From positions 1 through 21,070 of the forward strand of contig JBNMJS010000026.1 of assembly GCA_050873965.1 (NCBI GenBank): 21,070 nt of DNA, in the 5' to 3' direction. Positions within the stretch are counted from its first letter, which is position 1; each line of letters opens with the position of its first letter. The translations under genes and the position numbers were made by a program. Of the stretch, positions 7,511 to 14,920 are shown in pieces. This DNA is from UBA2883 sp050873965. GTDB lineage: Bacteria > Cyanobacteriota > Vampirovibrionia > Gastranaerophilales > Gastranaerophilaceae. Under the pieces are notes generated by a model. It searched no databases, was not told the origin of the DNA, and was given only the letters and a program-made list of their open reading frames with translations.

Positions 7511-8422
7511 TTAATATCTTAGAGGAATTTTTGATTTTCTAACGTCAATATTTTCGTAGCCATAGTTCATTAACATTCTATTTGTACTAGCGTAAAAAAT
7601 TCTTTCATCAAGAGTTGGACCTATGTTTACATTAGATACGGTATTATGTGAAAAATTGTATTCTATATATGGTATAAATAATCCATTTTTTTCAATAATT
7701 TTGGTTTGTTTTGCTGATTTAATATCAACGCCATTAACAAGAACAATTCTGTATTCTTTTTCATTATGGAATTGTGGATTTTTGAAGAATAAACTTACAA
7801 TTGATAAAATATCTATTAATTCAAAAATTAAATCAAATAGGTGTACTTCGTAATTTTTACGTGTTTTGGAAAGATTTTTGAATTGAGTATTCCATTTTTT
7901 GAAAATAGATGTTAGTACTTTGGCTTGTTTTTTCGTATCATAAATTACACTACCATATATTGGGTGAAATTCTTTATCAATCATATCTTTGATTAACAGT
8001 TCTTTATTAAAACCAATATTATAGCCTGTATAGCTTTTTCCCTTTGAATAATTATTCCAAAGAGTTAGGTTATCATTTTCAGAAGAAAATGATGTAGTAA
8101 AATATTCTAGTTCAATTTTTGAATCAATTTCACCATCAATAATATGTTTATATTTACTTATGAAATGATTTTTAATCTTTTCAAAAATGTCAGTTTCTAA
8201 ATTTGGCGTTTCGTCAATAAGTTTAACGATTAATTTGTATGAATAAGCAATTTCATCTTTATCATTCAAATAAAGAGCATTTGAAAATCTAATTGTAGCA
8301 GATTCTAAAATGTTTAGAAGCTTTTCAGGTTTTGTATAATGATATATGGTTGAATTTTTATCGTTATCTAAAATCTTTTTTATTTTAGGAATTTTTTTTA
8401 GTAAATTATCAAAATAACTCAT
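7511..8422 (-). CDS. DUF2971 family protein
   Basis: A 303-residue cytoplasmic protein matching the DUF2971 pattern: YHYT at 27-30, RFSNALYLND at 45-54, SFSSENDNLTLWNNY at 111-125 and EKEYRIV at 221-227. The family's biochemical role is not established; members are scattered across bacteria and often sit in accessory regions. It has no signal peptide or membrane helix. AAGAGG about six bases before the ATG supports the start, and an extended -10 lies just upstream. Composition matches the rest of the window. It may be co-transcribed with the ClC gene downstream, since the 39-base gap contains no terminator, although ClC also appears to have its own promoter. Confidence 0.8.
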   Translation of the reverse strand: MSYFDNLLKKIPKIKKILDNDKNSTIYHYTKPEKLLNILESATIRFSNALYLNDKDEIAYSYKLIVKLIDETPNLETDIFEKIKNHFISKYKHIIDGEIDSKIELEYFTTSFSSENDNLTLWNNYSKGKSYTGYNIGFNKELLIKDMIDKEFHPIYGSVIYDTKKQAKVLTSIFKKWNTQFKNLSKTRKNYEVHLFDLIFELIDILSIVSLFFKNPQFHNEKEYRIVLVNGVDIKSAKQTKIIEKNGLFIPYIEYNFSHNTVSNVNIGPTLDERIFYASTNRMLMNYGYENIDVRKSKIPLRY

Positions 8423-8440
8423 TCATACCTCTTTTTTCTT

Positions 8441-8449
8441 ATTGTAGCA
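8441..8449 (-). promoter_or_regulatory. Extended -10 promoter of the DUF2971 gene
   Basis: On the - strand the sequence TGCTACAAT forms an extended -10 (TGN plus TACAAT). The predicted start lies about 12 bases before the ATG, leaving room for the AAGAGG ribosome-binding site. No clear -35 is present. The same TGC spacing occurs in the divergent promoters at 18147-18179. Confidence 0.45.
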
Positions 8450-8523
8450 TACCGTTATAAATTTTTATATATTGTAAATTCACTTAATTTTTTTGATGAA
8501 AATAGTACTTTTTGTAGGTGATA

Positions 8524-8611
8524 TTAGGGTGAAAATTAGGCAGATTTTTGATTCTCGATTACCCTAAGACCATGTAACCATGCATGTTACAGACATGTTA
8601 ACTTTTGTAAC
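8524..8611. promoter_or_regulatory. TGTWAC array and flanking inverted repeat
   Basis: Four related hexamers lie in a row: TGTAAC (8573-8578), TGTTAC (8585-8590), TGTTAAC (8596-8602) and TGTAAC (8606-8611), at spacings of 12, 11 and 10 bases, close to one helical turn. The first two also form the inverted repeat TGTAAC-N6-TGTTACA in part. Just upstream, TTAGGGT (8524-8530) and ACCCTAA (8561-8567) make a 7-bp inverted repeat with a 30-base loop. The position, 80-165 bases before the gene at 8690, suits a regulator-binding region. Confidence 0.4.
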
Positions 8612-8689
8612 GAATTAAGTTCTTCTTGAAATCAGCACCTCTAAAAAAACTTTATATACATGTAAGATTTATCCGTAAGGTAAGAAGAA

Positions 8690-9124
8690 ATGTCAGAAGC
8701 GATATTAAACGAAACATTGTTATCGTATGTTCAACGACGCAATCAGATTAACATGCAGATAACTCAATATCAAAACAGCAAGACGCTAGCCACTGCTGAA
8801 ACTTCTGATTTGGCAGAATGGAAAACTTCCAAATACAGTGCCTTACGTACTGAATGTAAAAATATTTTCTCAATGTCTTATAAGGATTCTACTTATTCTT
8901 ATGTAGATTATACTGAGATACCTGAATATACAGAAGAAGTTGAGTACATAGATTGTTATTACGAAGCTGAAGTTGCAGATATGACTGCTTGGGAAAGTCA
9001 GCTTGAAAACCAAATTACTACATTATCTACAGAGTTGCAAGAAATCAACTCTTACATGGATTCATACAAGACTATGCTATCAGACAACATCAAAAACGAT
9101 TACAATTATGCAGAGGGCTTGTAA
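8690..9124 (+). CDS. Tyr-rich coiled-coil hypothetical protein
   Basis: I do not recognise this 144-residue protein. It looks soluble, without signal peptide or membrane helix. Helical, coiled-coil-prone segments at about 5-55 and 97-135 flank an acidic, Tyr-rich centre (about 61-95) in which Tyr and Glu alternate and one Cys is present. AAGG at 8677-8680 is nine bases before the ATG, and a terminator follows 40 bases after the stop, so it is probably a single-gene transcript. Its 260-base upstream region is unusually long for this window and carries the TGTWAC array. Structural or surface-associated roles are possible, but nothing in the sequence fixes one. Confidence 0.72.
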   Translation: MSEAILNETLLSYVQRRNQINMQITQYQNSKTLATAETSDLAEWKTSKYSALRTECKNIFSMSYKDSTYSYVDYTEIPEYTEEVEYIDCYYEAEVADMTAWESQLENQITTLSTELQEINSYMDSYKTMLSDNIKNDYNYAEGL

Positions 9125-9167
9125 TAAACAGATTTACTTACCTAATCTTACTAAATCGAAATTTTTT

Positions 9168-9197
9168 ATGTCGTTCAATGGAACGGCATTTTTTTTA
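9168..9197 (+). terminator. Intrinsic terminator after the Tyr-rich protein gene
   Basis: ATGTCGTTC (9168-9176) pairs with GAACGGCAT (9181-9189) around AATG, with one G-T pair, followed directly by a run of eight T on the + strand. The T-run overlaps the stop codon of the convergent gene at 9195. On the - strand the hairpin is followed by A residues, so it works in one direction only. Confidence 0.85.
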
Positions 9198-10430
9198 TAT
9201 TCTTTTAAATAAGGATGCAGGATCACGCATTTTGTTCATGAATGCTCTCGCAAAAGAACTAAAGTATGATTCACCTGTATATTCTTTTGATTGCTTTGCT
9301 CGTTTAAAGAAACGTTTTGTTTTGAATACAAGAATTTCTGCTTTATTCATATCTTTTGAAATAGGTTCTTCTTCAGGGTGAAGTAGCATATTAAATATTT
9401 TATCTTCAAATTTCTTATCTTCTGGTACTTTTACGTTAGTTCCTAAATATCTGTTTGACAAATTCGTTAATGCATAAGTGAATTTTTCAAATCTTGTACC
9501 TTTAACTTCGTTAGGAATTTCTAGTCCATTCTTTTTGATATGCGTACCCCAATCTGTTAGGTGGTGTATATCTATGCCACCAAAAGCAAAATGTTGATAT
9601 GCATGATGTGCTAAAAATACTGTATTAAATTCTTTTGATGGTACTAAAATTTTTGTTCCATTTGGTAATTTTTGCGTATGTGGATTTAGTGATTTGTGCA
9701 AGTATTCATCTATTTTGACTGCTTCTGGCATGCGTTCTTTGTTGATAAAATATCTGTGGTTTTCTATACGTACGCCTTTATAGTCAAATTCACTATGTTT
9801 TGTTTTTTTAGAATGGTTGTGACTATCTACTTCTAGACCTTTGTTTTCCATCATGTCATTTATTGTGTCATAAGCATTTGAATGGTCTTGAGTTTGTGTA
9901 CCTTTCATTCTCGCAAAAATATCTATATCTCCACCAAATCTGTGTGTTGGTTCAGGATAATTCATTGATAAACCAATACCTTTTAGTTGTACTGTTTCAA
10001 TTCCTTTTTTTGCAAATTCTTCGCTAAGTTCTCCTAGAATTTTTTCTTGTTTTGCATGTCTTATTTCAGATTCTTTTTGAATCTCTAACATTTTCATTTC
10101 AATATCTTTAGGAATTGTATTTTCTGGTAATTTGTTTGCAGCATCAAGTGCAATACCAGTTACAGATGAATCTTTTGAAATATCTAGCATTGTTTGCCAG
10201 TCAGAATAATTTGCACCTTTAAAAACTTTGGAATCGACTGGCTCATCATTTAATGCACCTTTTAATAGTGATAATAACATTCTGGTTGGTTTTTCATTTG
10301 GGTTTGTTCCATCAATTTTTTCAACCTTATCAATTCCATTTGTTGAATGTATATTAGTTCGTTGTTGTGCTTTTGATGTATATGCAATTCTATTGTTTGC
10401 TGAGATATTATGCGGAGTAATAGTATTCAT
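9195..10430 (-). CDS. Nucleotidyltransferase-fold protein (NTP_transf_5 type)
   Basis: A 411-residue protein with a core resembling the 'uncharacterised nucleotidyltransferase' family (NTP_transf_5): LKGIGL at 149-154, then HRFGGDIDIF at 163-172, in which D168 and D170 are the predicted metal-binding pair. Related folds transfer nucleotides to sugars, proteins or RNA; the substrate here is unknown. Before the core lies an Asn-rich N-terminus of about 45 residues (starting MNTITPHNISANN) and a helical segment; after it come about 200 further residues ending in a basic tail. AGAAGGA lies about 11 bases before the ATG. It is the last gene of the operon led by the NTF2-like gene and lspA, after a 63-base gap. 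Family members are often near capsule or lasso-peptide genes; neither occurs here. Confidence 0.72.
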   Translation of the reverse strand: MNTITPHNISANNRIAYTSKAQQRTNIHSTNGIDKVEKIDGTNPNEKPTRMLLSLLKGALNDEPVDSKVFKGANYSDWQTMLDISKDSSVTGIALDAANKLPENTIPKDIEMKMLEIQKESEIRHAKQEKILGELSEEFAKKGIETVQLKGIGLSMNYPEPTHRFGGDIDIFARMKGTQTQDHSNAYDTINDMMENKGLEVDSHNHSKKTKHSEFDYKGVRIENHRYFINKERMPEAVKIDEYLHKSLNPHTQKLPNGTKILVPSKEFNTVFLAHHAYQHFAFGGIDIHHLTDWGTHIKKNGLEIPNEVKGTRFEKFTYALTNLSNRYLGTNVKVPEDKKFEDKIFNMLLHPEEEPISKDMNKAEILVFKTKRFFKRAKQSKEYTGESYFSSFARAFMNKMRDPASLFKRI

Positions 10431-10493
10431 ATTTTTATTTATCCTTCTTACATGTAGTATAAGGACTCTAAAAATAGAATTTGCTATTTTTGT

Positions 10494-10823
10494 TTATTTC
10501 TTTAAAGCTTCATCAAGTGCTTTTTCTAATACTTGAATTTTTGATTCTAAAACTTTGATTCTTGATGAACTTTCTGTTTTATCAATAGACTCTTTTTCAA
10601 GTTCTCTTTTATATACATTTAATGATTCTGATGTATTTGAATGTATTAAATTTAAGATAGTTGCACAGATTGAAAAACCAGCAATAAAAATGCATAAAAC
10701 AACTTCTAATAAAATTTGTTGATTAGTTGCCTGTTTGTATATATCTAGCCCAATATTGTATGCAAAATATATACTTGCACCGAATAATATTAACCAAAAT
10801 AATGTTATTAAATGTTTTTTCAT
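10494..10823 (-). CDS. Small two-helix membrane protein with coiled coil
   Basis: A 109-residue protein with two transmembrane helices (about 4-24 and 38-60) joined by a short loop, then a charged coiled coil (about 68-108) in the cytoplasm if the hairpin topology holds. The arrangement resembles LapA-domain proteins, but I see no diagnostic motif and do not assign it. AGGAG five bases before the ATG is a strong ribosome-binding site. It starts eight bases after the pseudouridine synthase gene ends, so the two are certainly in one transcript, and it may act in envelope biology like lspA upstream. Confidence 0.8.
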   Translation of the reverse strand: MKKHLITLFWLILFGASIYFAYNIGLDIYKQATNQQILLEVVLCIFIAGFSICATILNLIHSNTSESLNVYKRELEKESIDKTESSSRIKVLESKIQVLEKALDEALKK

Positions 10824-10831
10824 TGTTTCTC

Positions 10832-11749
10832 CTAGTGATTTTGTTTGCTTTCTAAAAAATTTAAAACTTTATTTATTTTTTCATCAGGTTCTATTTCAAT
10901 GTCTATTAATTGATTGTTAAAAGGATTGATGAATTTAAGTTTGTATGATTGTAGAACTTGTTCTTCTGTTTTTATTTTCATTTTCCCAAATCCATAGAGT
11001 GTATCATTATATACTGGGTGATTGATGTATGATAAATGAACTCTTATTTGATGCGTTCTACCTGTTTTTAAGTTTACATCTAAATATGTTGCATCGTCAA
11101 ATTGTTTAAGAATGTGTACTTCTGTAAGGCTAGGTTTTCCATCAGGAGTTACGCACATTTTATTAGGTTGTGATTTGTTTCTACCAATGGGTTTATTTAT
11201 TATTTTGTCTTCTGTTAAAAGCCCTTTGACAATTGCTCTATAATGTTTTTCAATGGTTCTTTCTTTAATCATTTGAGCAATTTTTTCGTGTGCATCGTTA
11301 TTTTTTGCAATGATTAAAAGTCCTGATGTGTTTCTATCAAGTCTATGTATTATGCCTTGTCTATATTCCCCATTTATATTTGAAAGTGTTTTGAACTTTG
11401 CAAGTAGAGCATTAACTAATGTATTATTTTTTTCTTTTGAAGTCGGGTGAGTTAACATACCAGACGGTTTGTTTACTATTGCTATGTTATCATCTTCATA
11501 TACAACTTCAATGTTAATGTTTTCAGGTTGTATTTTGTCATGCTCTATTTCATCAAAGTTGCAGATGATTTTATCTTCTGCGTGAAGTGATAATGATGGT
11601 TTTACTTTTTTATCATTTACTGTAACTAATTTTGATTTTATTAAATTTTGGATTTTTGTTCTTGATATGTTTTCATATATTGAGGCAAGATAATTATCTA
11701 ATCTTGTACCAACTTCTGTTTCATCAATAATAAATAATTTATATGTCAT
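10832..11749 (-). CDS. RluD/RluA-family 23S rRNA pseudouridine synthase
   Basis: A 305-residue RNA-modifying enzyme converting uridine to pseudouridine, most likely in 23S rRNA. An N-terminal S4 RNA-binding domain (about 13-60, with TRLDNYLA and a LVTVNDKKVKPS segment) precedes the RluA catalytic domain. The catalytic Asp138 is in the signature GIIHRLDRNTSG (132-143), and a later GRTHQIRVHL matches the family. The ATG lies within the end of lspA (11-bp overlap), so it is translationally coupled. Adjacent lspA and rluD-type genes are a common bacterial arrangement. Which uridine is modified (RluD, RluC or RluA specificity) cannot be decided without comparison, although domain order and context favour RluD. 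Confidence 0.93.
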   Translation of the reverse strand: MTYKLFIIDETEVGTRLDNYLASIYENISRTKIQNLIKSKLVTVNDKKVKPSLSLHAEDKIICNFDEIEHDKIQPENINIEVVYEDDNIAIVNKPSGMLTHPTSKEKNNTLVNALLAKFKTLSNINGEYRQGIIHRLDRNTSGLLIIAKNNDAHEKIAQMIKERTIEKHYRAIVKGLLTEDKIINKPIGRNKSQPNKMCVTPDGKPSLTEVHILKQFDDATYLDVNLKTGRTHQIRVHLSYINHPVYNDTLYGFGKMKIKTEEQVLQSYKLKFINPFNNQLIDIEIEPDEKINKVLNFLESKQNH

Positions 11750-12224
11750 TTCTTAAATACTTCTTTGTAATAATAAGATACATTATAGCAAGAACACCCA
11801 AATTGATTAATATATCTGAAATATTAAAAACAGGGAATGTTATAAATTTAAGGTTGATAAAATCTTGTACATAACCTAAAGTTATTCGTTCTAGTGTGTT
11901 GCAAAAAATTCCAGCAATAAGAATTGATGAATATAAAAATAATAATAGAGAATATTTTTTGTAATTTTTAATAAGTTCGTATGTTATTGCTAATATGGCA
12001 ATAATAGAAATTATAATTAAAAGTGTTGTCATTTGCTGAAAAGATGAAAATGCTGCACCCGTATTTTGAATATAGACAAAATCAATAAATTTGAAATTAT
12101 CATTTGTTATAGAAATGTTGTTGAGGATAAAGTTTGTAAGATATAAGTCAAACATAATCATAAAAATTAAACATACAAAAAAGTATATAATAGGATTAAG
12201 TTTGCTATTTTGATTTTGTTTCAC
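11739..12224 (-). CDS. lspA: Lipoprotein signal peptidase (signal peptidase II)
   Basis: A 161-residue integral membrane aspartyl protease that removes signal peptides from diacylglyceryl-modified prolipoproteins. Four transmembrane helices are visible. Family motifs: NTGAAFS at 54-60, then GIFCNTLERITLGYVQDF (105-122) with catalytic Asp121, and FNISDILINLG (133-143) with catalytic Asp137. The usual N-terminal D-x-x-x-K motif appears as FDLYLTN, so the Lys is replaced. The start codon is GTG: GAGGT lies five bases before it, and no ATG is suitably placed. It overlaps the upstream NTF2-like gene by 20 bases and the pseudouridine synthase gene by 11, so all three are tightly coupled. Confidence 0.94.
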   Translation of the reverse strand: MKQNQNSKLNPIIYFFVCLIFMIMFDLYLTNFILNNISITNDNFKFIDFVYIQNTGAAFSSFQQMTTLLIIISIIAILAITYELIKNYKKYSLLLFLYSSILIAGIFCNTLERITLGYVQDFINLKFITFPVFNISDILINLGVLAIMYLIITKKYLRNDI

Positions 12225-13092
12225 TCTTTACCTCAATATAGTTGTTTTTAGGTACGACATTAACTCTTCTTATTAAGCAAGCAAAACCTGATAAATTCAT
12301 GTTGAGTGAATTACTTTGACTTACATTAGGTTTTGTAAATCCAATAGAAGCAATAACATATTCATTGGTATTTTTTGTATTTGCTCGAAGAACACGTTCT
12401 AGAGTGTAATCTTGTGCGAATTTTTTGAATACATCTTTTTGAGGTTTTTGAGGATATGAAACAATTTCAGAACTTATTGAAGCAATCGCAAAAACCCATT
12501 TTGGAGGTGCAATATATAATTTTGCATCATATTCTTCACCAGCACCAACGAATTGAGGTGCTTCAAAGAACATTGCAACACTTCTAGCATCACCCCAAGC
12601 AATATTTATTTCTTCTGAGATAACATTTTCACCAGTTATAATCCAACTTTTGCCGTTACGTTTAAGATAATAAATTACATTTACAAAACTTCTAAGGTCA
12701 CCACGTTTTTTGTTTTCATTATAAACAGAGGCTGTTGCTATTTCTGAAACATTGGCAACGGCTGTTTCTCCATAGAAGGCAACAGAATTAACGTAGTTTT
12801 TATATTGGATACCGTTGTATTGTTCCCATAAATCTTTAAACAAATTTGATGTTGATTGGAAATCAAATCCATCATTACTAATATATTCAGGTGAATAAAA
12901 TTTAAGAAACTTGTTTAAGTCAGTATTGTTTGCACAAGAAACATGTTCTTGAAAAAATTTTACAACAGAATATCTATTGCTGTAAGTAGATTTTGCTTGA
13001 TTGAATTTTTCTTTGATTGGCAAATCTTCTGCTAAAACGGCAGTATTTATACTAAAAATTGCTATTAAAACCAATAAAATAAACTTCTTCAT
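12205..13092 (-). CDS. Exported protein with NTF2/SnoaL-like domain
   Basis: A 295-residue exported protein. The first 21 residues form a type I signal peptide (MKK, hydrophobic core, cleavage after AVLA before ED). There is no lipobox Cys, so it is not a LspA substrate. Residues about 38-155 look like an NTF2/SnoaL fold (FFQEHVSC, FYSPEY, then a beta-rich stretch with WIITGENV); the rest is a beta-rich domain I do not recognise. A longer reading frame to 13212 would run over the tRNA-Arg gene, so the start at 13092 is chosen. There is no Shine-Dalgarno sequence, but TATAAT ends seven bases before the ATG. As first gene of the lspA operon it sets the operon promoter. Function unknown. Confidence 0.78.
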   Translation of the reverse strand: MKKFILLVLIAIFSINTAVLAEDLPIKEKFNQAKSTYSNRYSVVKFFQEHVSCANNTDLNKFLKFYSPEYISNDGFDFQSTSNLFKDLWEQYNGIQYKNYVNSVAFYGETAVANVSEIATASVYNENKKRGDLRSFVNVIYYLKRNGKSWIITGENVISEEINIAWGDARSVAMFFEAPQFVGAGEEYDAKLYIAPPKWVFAIASISSEIVSYPQKPQKDVFKKFAQDYTLERVLRANTKNTNEYVIASIGFTKPNVSQSNSLNMNLSGFACLIRRVNVVPKNNYIEVKSETKSK

Positions 13093-13099
13093 AGTGTTA

Positions 13100-13105
13100 A
13101 TTATA
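13100..13105 (-). promoter_or_regulatory. -10 element of the lspA operon
   Basis: TATAAT on the - strand ends seven bases before the ATG at 13092, so the predicted start point falls on or one base before the start codon. The upstream sequence is AT-rich with no clear -35. This would make the first gene of the operon leaderless. Confidence 0.45.
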
Positions 13106-13146
13106 CTAAAAAAAATTAAAATATCATAATTAATAATAAAAATAAC

Positions 13147-13175
13147 TTGCAAAAGATGTTTTATATGGTATTGTA
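13147..13175 (+). promoter_or_regulatory. Candidate tRNA-Arg promoter
   Basis: TTGCAA (13147-13152) is followed after 16 bases by TATTGT (13169-13174), ten bases before the mature tRNA 5' end. The -10 match is partial, so exact limits are uncertain. Confidence 0.4.
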
Positions 13176-13184
13176 TAGAGGTAG

Positions 13185-13258
<74 letters not shown>

Positions 13259-13264
13259 TATTTT

Positions 13265-13296
13265 AAAAAAGACCGATTATTTAATCGGTCTTTTTT
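13265..13296 (+). terminator. Intrinsic terminator after tRNA-Arg
   Basis: AAAAAAGACCGATTA (13265-13279) pairs perfectly with TAATCGGTCTTTTTT (13282-13296). It has a tight two-base loop and a six-T run. Its symmetry means it could also work on the - strand. Confidence 0.92.
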
Positions 13297-13340
13297 GTGG
13301 ATTACTTGTTTATGATAAAAATGGTTTATCGTTATTATGT

Positions 13341-13346
13341 TATAAT
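13341..13346 (+). promoter_or_regulatory. -10 element of the Fic gene
   Basis: TATAAT ends 14 bases before the ATG, predicting a leader of about eight bases, too short for a normal ribosome-binding site. No convincing -35 is visible. Confidence 0.4.
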
Positions 13347-13360
13347 GTGTTTAAGAAAAT

Positions 13361-14104
13361 ATGTATAAAAACTGTTTTACTCAAAATGATGAATATAAGG
13401 CAAAAATTAATGCTCTTAGACCACTATCCAACGAAGCATTGGCACAAGTAAAAGAGTATTACAAAATTGGTTTGACCTATGCCTCAAATGCTCTTGAGGG
13501 AAATACTCTCAGCCTTGCAGAAACAAAAGTTGTCCTAGAAGATGGTATTACAATTGGTGGAAAACCTCTTAAAGACCACTATGAAACAGTAGGACATGCA
13601 AAAGCTTTTGATGAAATAATTAAATTATCTCAAAGCAAAACTTTTACAGAAGAGGACATTAAGTTATTACACAAGTTCTTCTATGAAAAAATTGATAGTG
13701 AAAAAGCCGGTAAATATAGAACTTCTCAGGTTATAATTACGGGTTCAGATGTAGAATTACCAAAGCCGGAAGAACTTGATGAGAAAATGCATGAATTTAT
13801 TTTGCAGTTACCAAAATTAAAAGCAGAATTACACCCTGTTGAATATGCAGCTATGGTACATATAATTTTTGTAAATATTCACCCATTCGCAGACGGTAAC
13901 GGCAGAGTTGCAAGACTTTTAATGAATTTAGTATTATTACAAAGTGGCTACAATATTGTTGTTATTCCACCTGTTGTGAGAGCAGATTATATTTCAGCTT
14001 TACAAGAAACTAACAAAGGAAATAACGCTGATTTTATAAACTTTATTTCGGAGATGGTTTTAGAATCTCAAAAGGAATATTTAAAAATTATCAGTAGATT
14101 TTGA
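13361..14104 (+). CDS. Fic-domain protein with N-terminal inhibitory helix
   Basis: A 247-residue Fic/DOC enzyme, predicted to transfer AMP from ATP to a hydroxyl side chain of a target protein. The complete catalytic loop HPFADGNGRVAR lies at 174-185 (His174, metal-binding Asp178, Asn180, Arg182, Arg185). SNALEGN at 42-48 matches the (S/T)xxxE(G/N) inhibitory motif, whose Glu46 would clash with the ATP gamma-phosphate site, so it is a self-inhibited class II type needing no separate antitoxin. The target-docking flap is at about 118-135. It lacks the C-terminal winged-helix domain of many longer class II proteins. It is expressed alone: terminator upstream, convergent gene four bases downstream. 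There is no Shine-Dalgarno sequence. The target is unknown. Confidence 0.92.
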   Translation: MYKNCFTQNDEYKAKINALRPLSNEALAQVKEYYKIGLTYASNALEGNTLSLAETKVVLEDGITIGGKPLKDHYETVGHAKAFDEIIKLSQSKTFTEEDIKLLHKFFYEKIDSEKAGKYRTSQVIITGSDVELPKPEELDEKMHEFILQLPKLKAELHPVEYAAMVHIIFVNIHPFADGNGRVARLLMNLVLLQSGYNIVVIPPVVRADYISALQETNKGNNADFINFISEMVLESQKEYLKIISRF

Positions 14105-14108
14105 TGTT

Positions 14109-14870
14109 TTATATATTGAATTTAGCATTAAACATAATATTTTTATCGCTACCTGTATGTTTTGCGTTGAATCCTAATCGAGTATTTCCTAGTTGTATGC
14201 TAGCGTTAATATTTTTTTTATCTGCTCCAAATGATACGTTGTTCCCATTAATTGAACTTGTAAGTTTTCCATGACTTATGTTTATATTTCTGTCGTTATC
14301 ATCTGTTTTATTTTGACCAAAAATCCCTAACCTATCAACTGTAAAGTTAATTTGATTATTTTCTTGTTCTTGATTTGAAATATCATTTTTTTGAATTTGT
14401 TCAAATTCTTGTAATGCTTTTTGTTCCATATTTTTTATAGCAGTTTCATAACTTTTTTGTAGGGAATTATTCAAATTGCTAATTTGAGATTTAACTTGTC
14501 CTTGTACATAATTATCAGTTTCATTTTGAGAACTTTGTGATTGAGATGTATAATCAATATTGTTAAATGAATTTATTACTGCATTTTTGATGTTTTCATA
14601 TGTAAATAATTTATTACAACTTTGGTTGAAATAGTTGTTAAAATCGTTATTATTGGTTTTTGGTATGGATGTATTACAAGAAACTTGATTTTTTAATGTT
14701 GCCATTATTGAATTATCTTGAAGATTTACATTAAGATTTTTGGAGTCATCAAGATTGCTGTAAAATACTGTATTATTTGATTGCTCATTATTTGTCTGTT
14801 GTATATTATCATTAACTTTTGTTTGTTTATAATTTGCATCAGGTGTATTTGGTGAATTAGATACGTACAT
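14109..14870 (-). CDS. Asn/Gln/Ser-rich hypothetical protein
   Basis: I do not recognise this 253-residue protein. The first 130 residues are low-complexity and dominated by Asn, Gln, Ser and Asp, with two isolated Cys. A helical, coiled-coil-prone segment follows (about 130-170). The last 75 residues alternate polar and hydrophobic residues as in a beta-sheet or solenoid (NISHGKLTSSI, then NNVSFGADKK, then ASIQLGNTRLGFNAKH). No signal peptide or membrane helix is visible. GAGGG seven bases before the ATG supports the start, but it lies inside a possible hairpin. It is four bases from the convergent Fic gene, and I see no terminator between. Composition suggests a structural or secreted accessory protein; that is inference. 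Confidence 0.68.
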   Translation of the reverse strand: MYVSNSPNTPDANYKQTKVNDNIQQTNNEQSNNTVFYSNLDDSKNLNVNLQDNSIMATLKNQVSCNTSIPKTNNNDFNNYFNQSCNKLFTYENIKNAVINSFNNIDYTSQSQSSQNETDNYVQGQVKSQISNLNNSLQKSYETAIKNMEQKALQEFEQIQKNDISNQEQENNQINFTVDRLGIFGQNKTDDNDRNINISHGKLTSSINGNNVSFGADKKNINASIQLGNTRLGFNAKHTGSDKNIMFNAKFNI

Positions 14871-14920
14871 TTAAAGCCCTCATTAGTGTTATATATATTA
14901 AGTATATATATGGGCTTAAA
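14871..14920 (-). promoter_or_regulatory. Hairpin covering a ribosome-binding site
   Basis: On the - strand, AAGCCC (plus 14917-14912) pairs with GGGCTT (plus 14879-14874), and the latter contains part of the GAGGG ribosome-binding site of the gene at 14109. Inside, two TATATATA blocks pair around CTTAA. If transcription starts upstream of about 14920, the leader could fold and hide the ribosome-binding site, leaving the ATG just outside the stem. If it starts within the TA-rich block, the hairpin does not form. Confidence 0.35.

Noticed and set aside
8496..8567. A 23-codon ORF beginning MKIVLFVGDI, resembling the start of YmdB-type phosphodiesterases
   Set aside because: It lacks a ribosome-binding site and stops after 23 codons, and the frame beyond the stop shows no family motif, so the likeness is probably chance.
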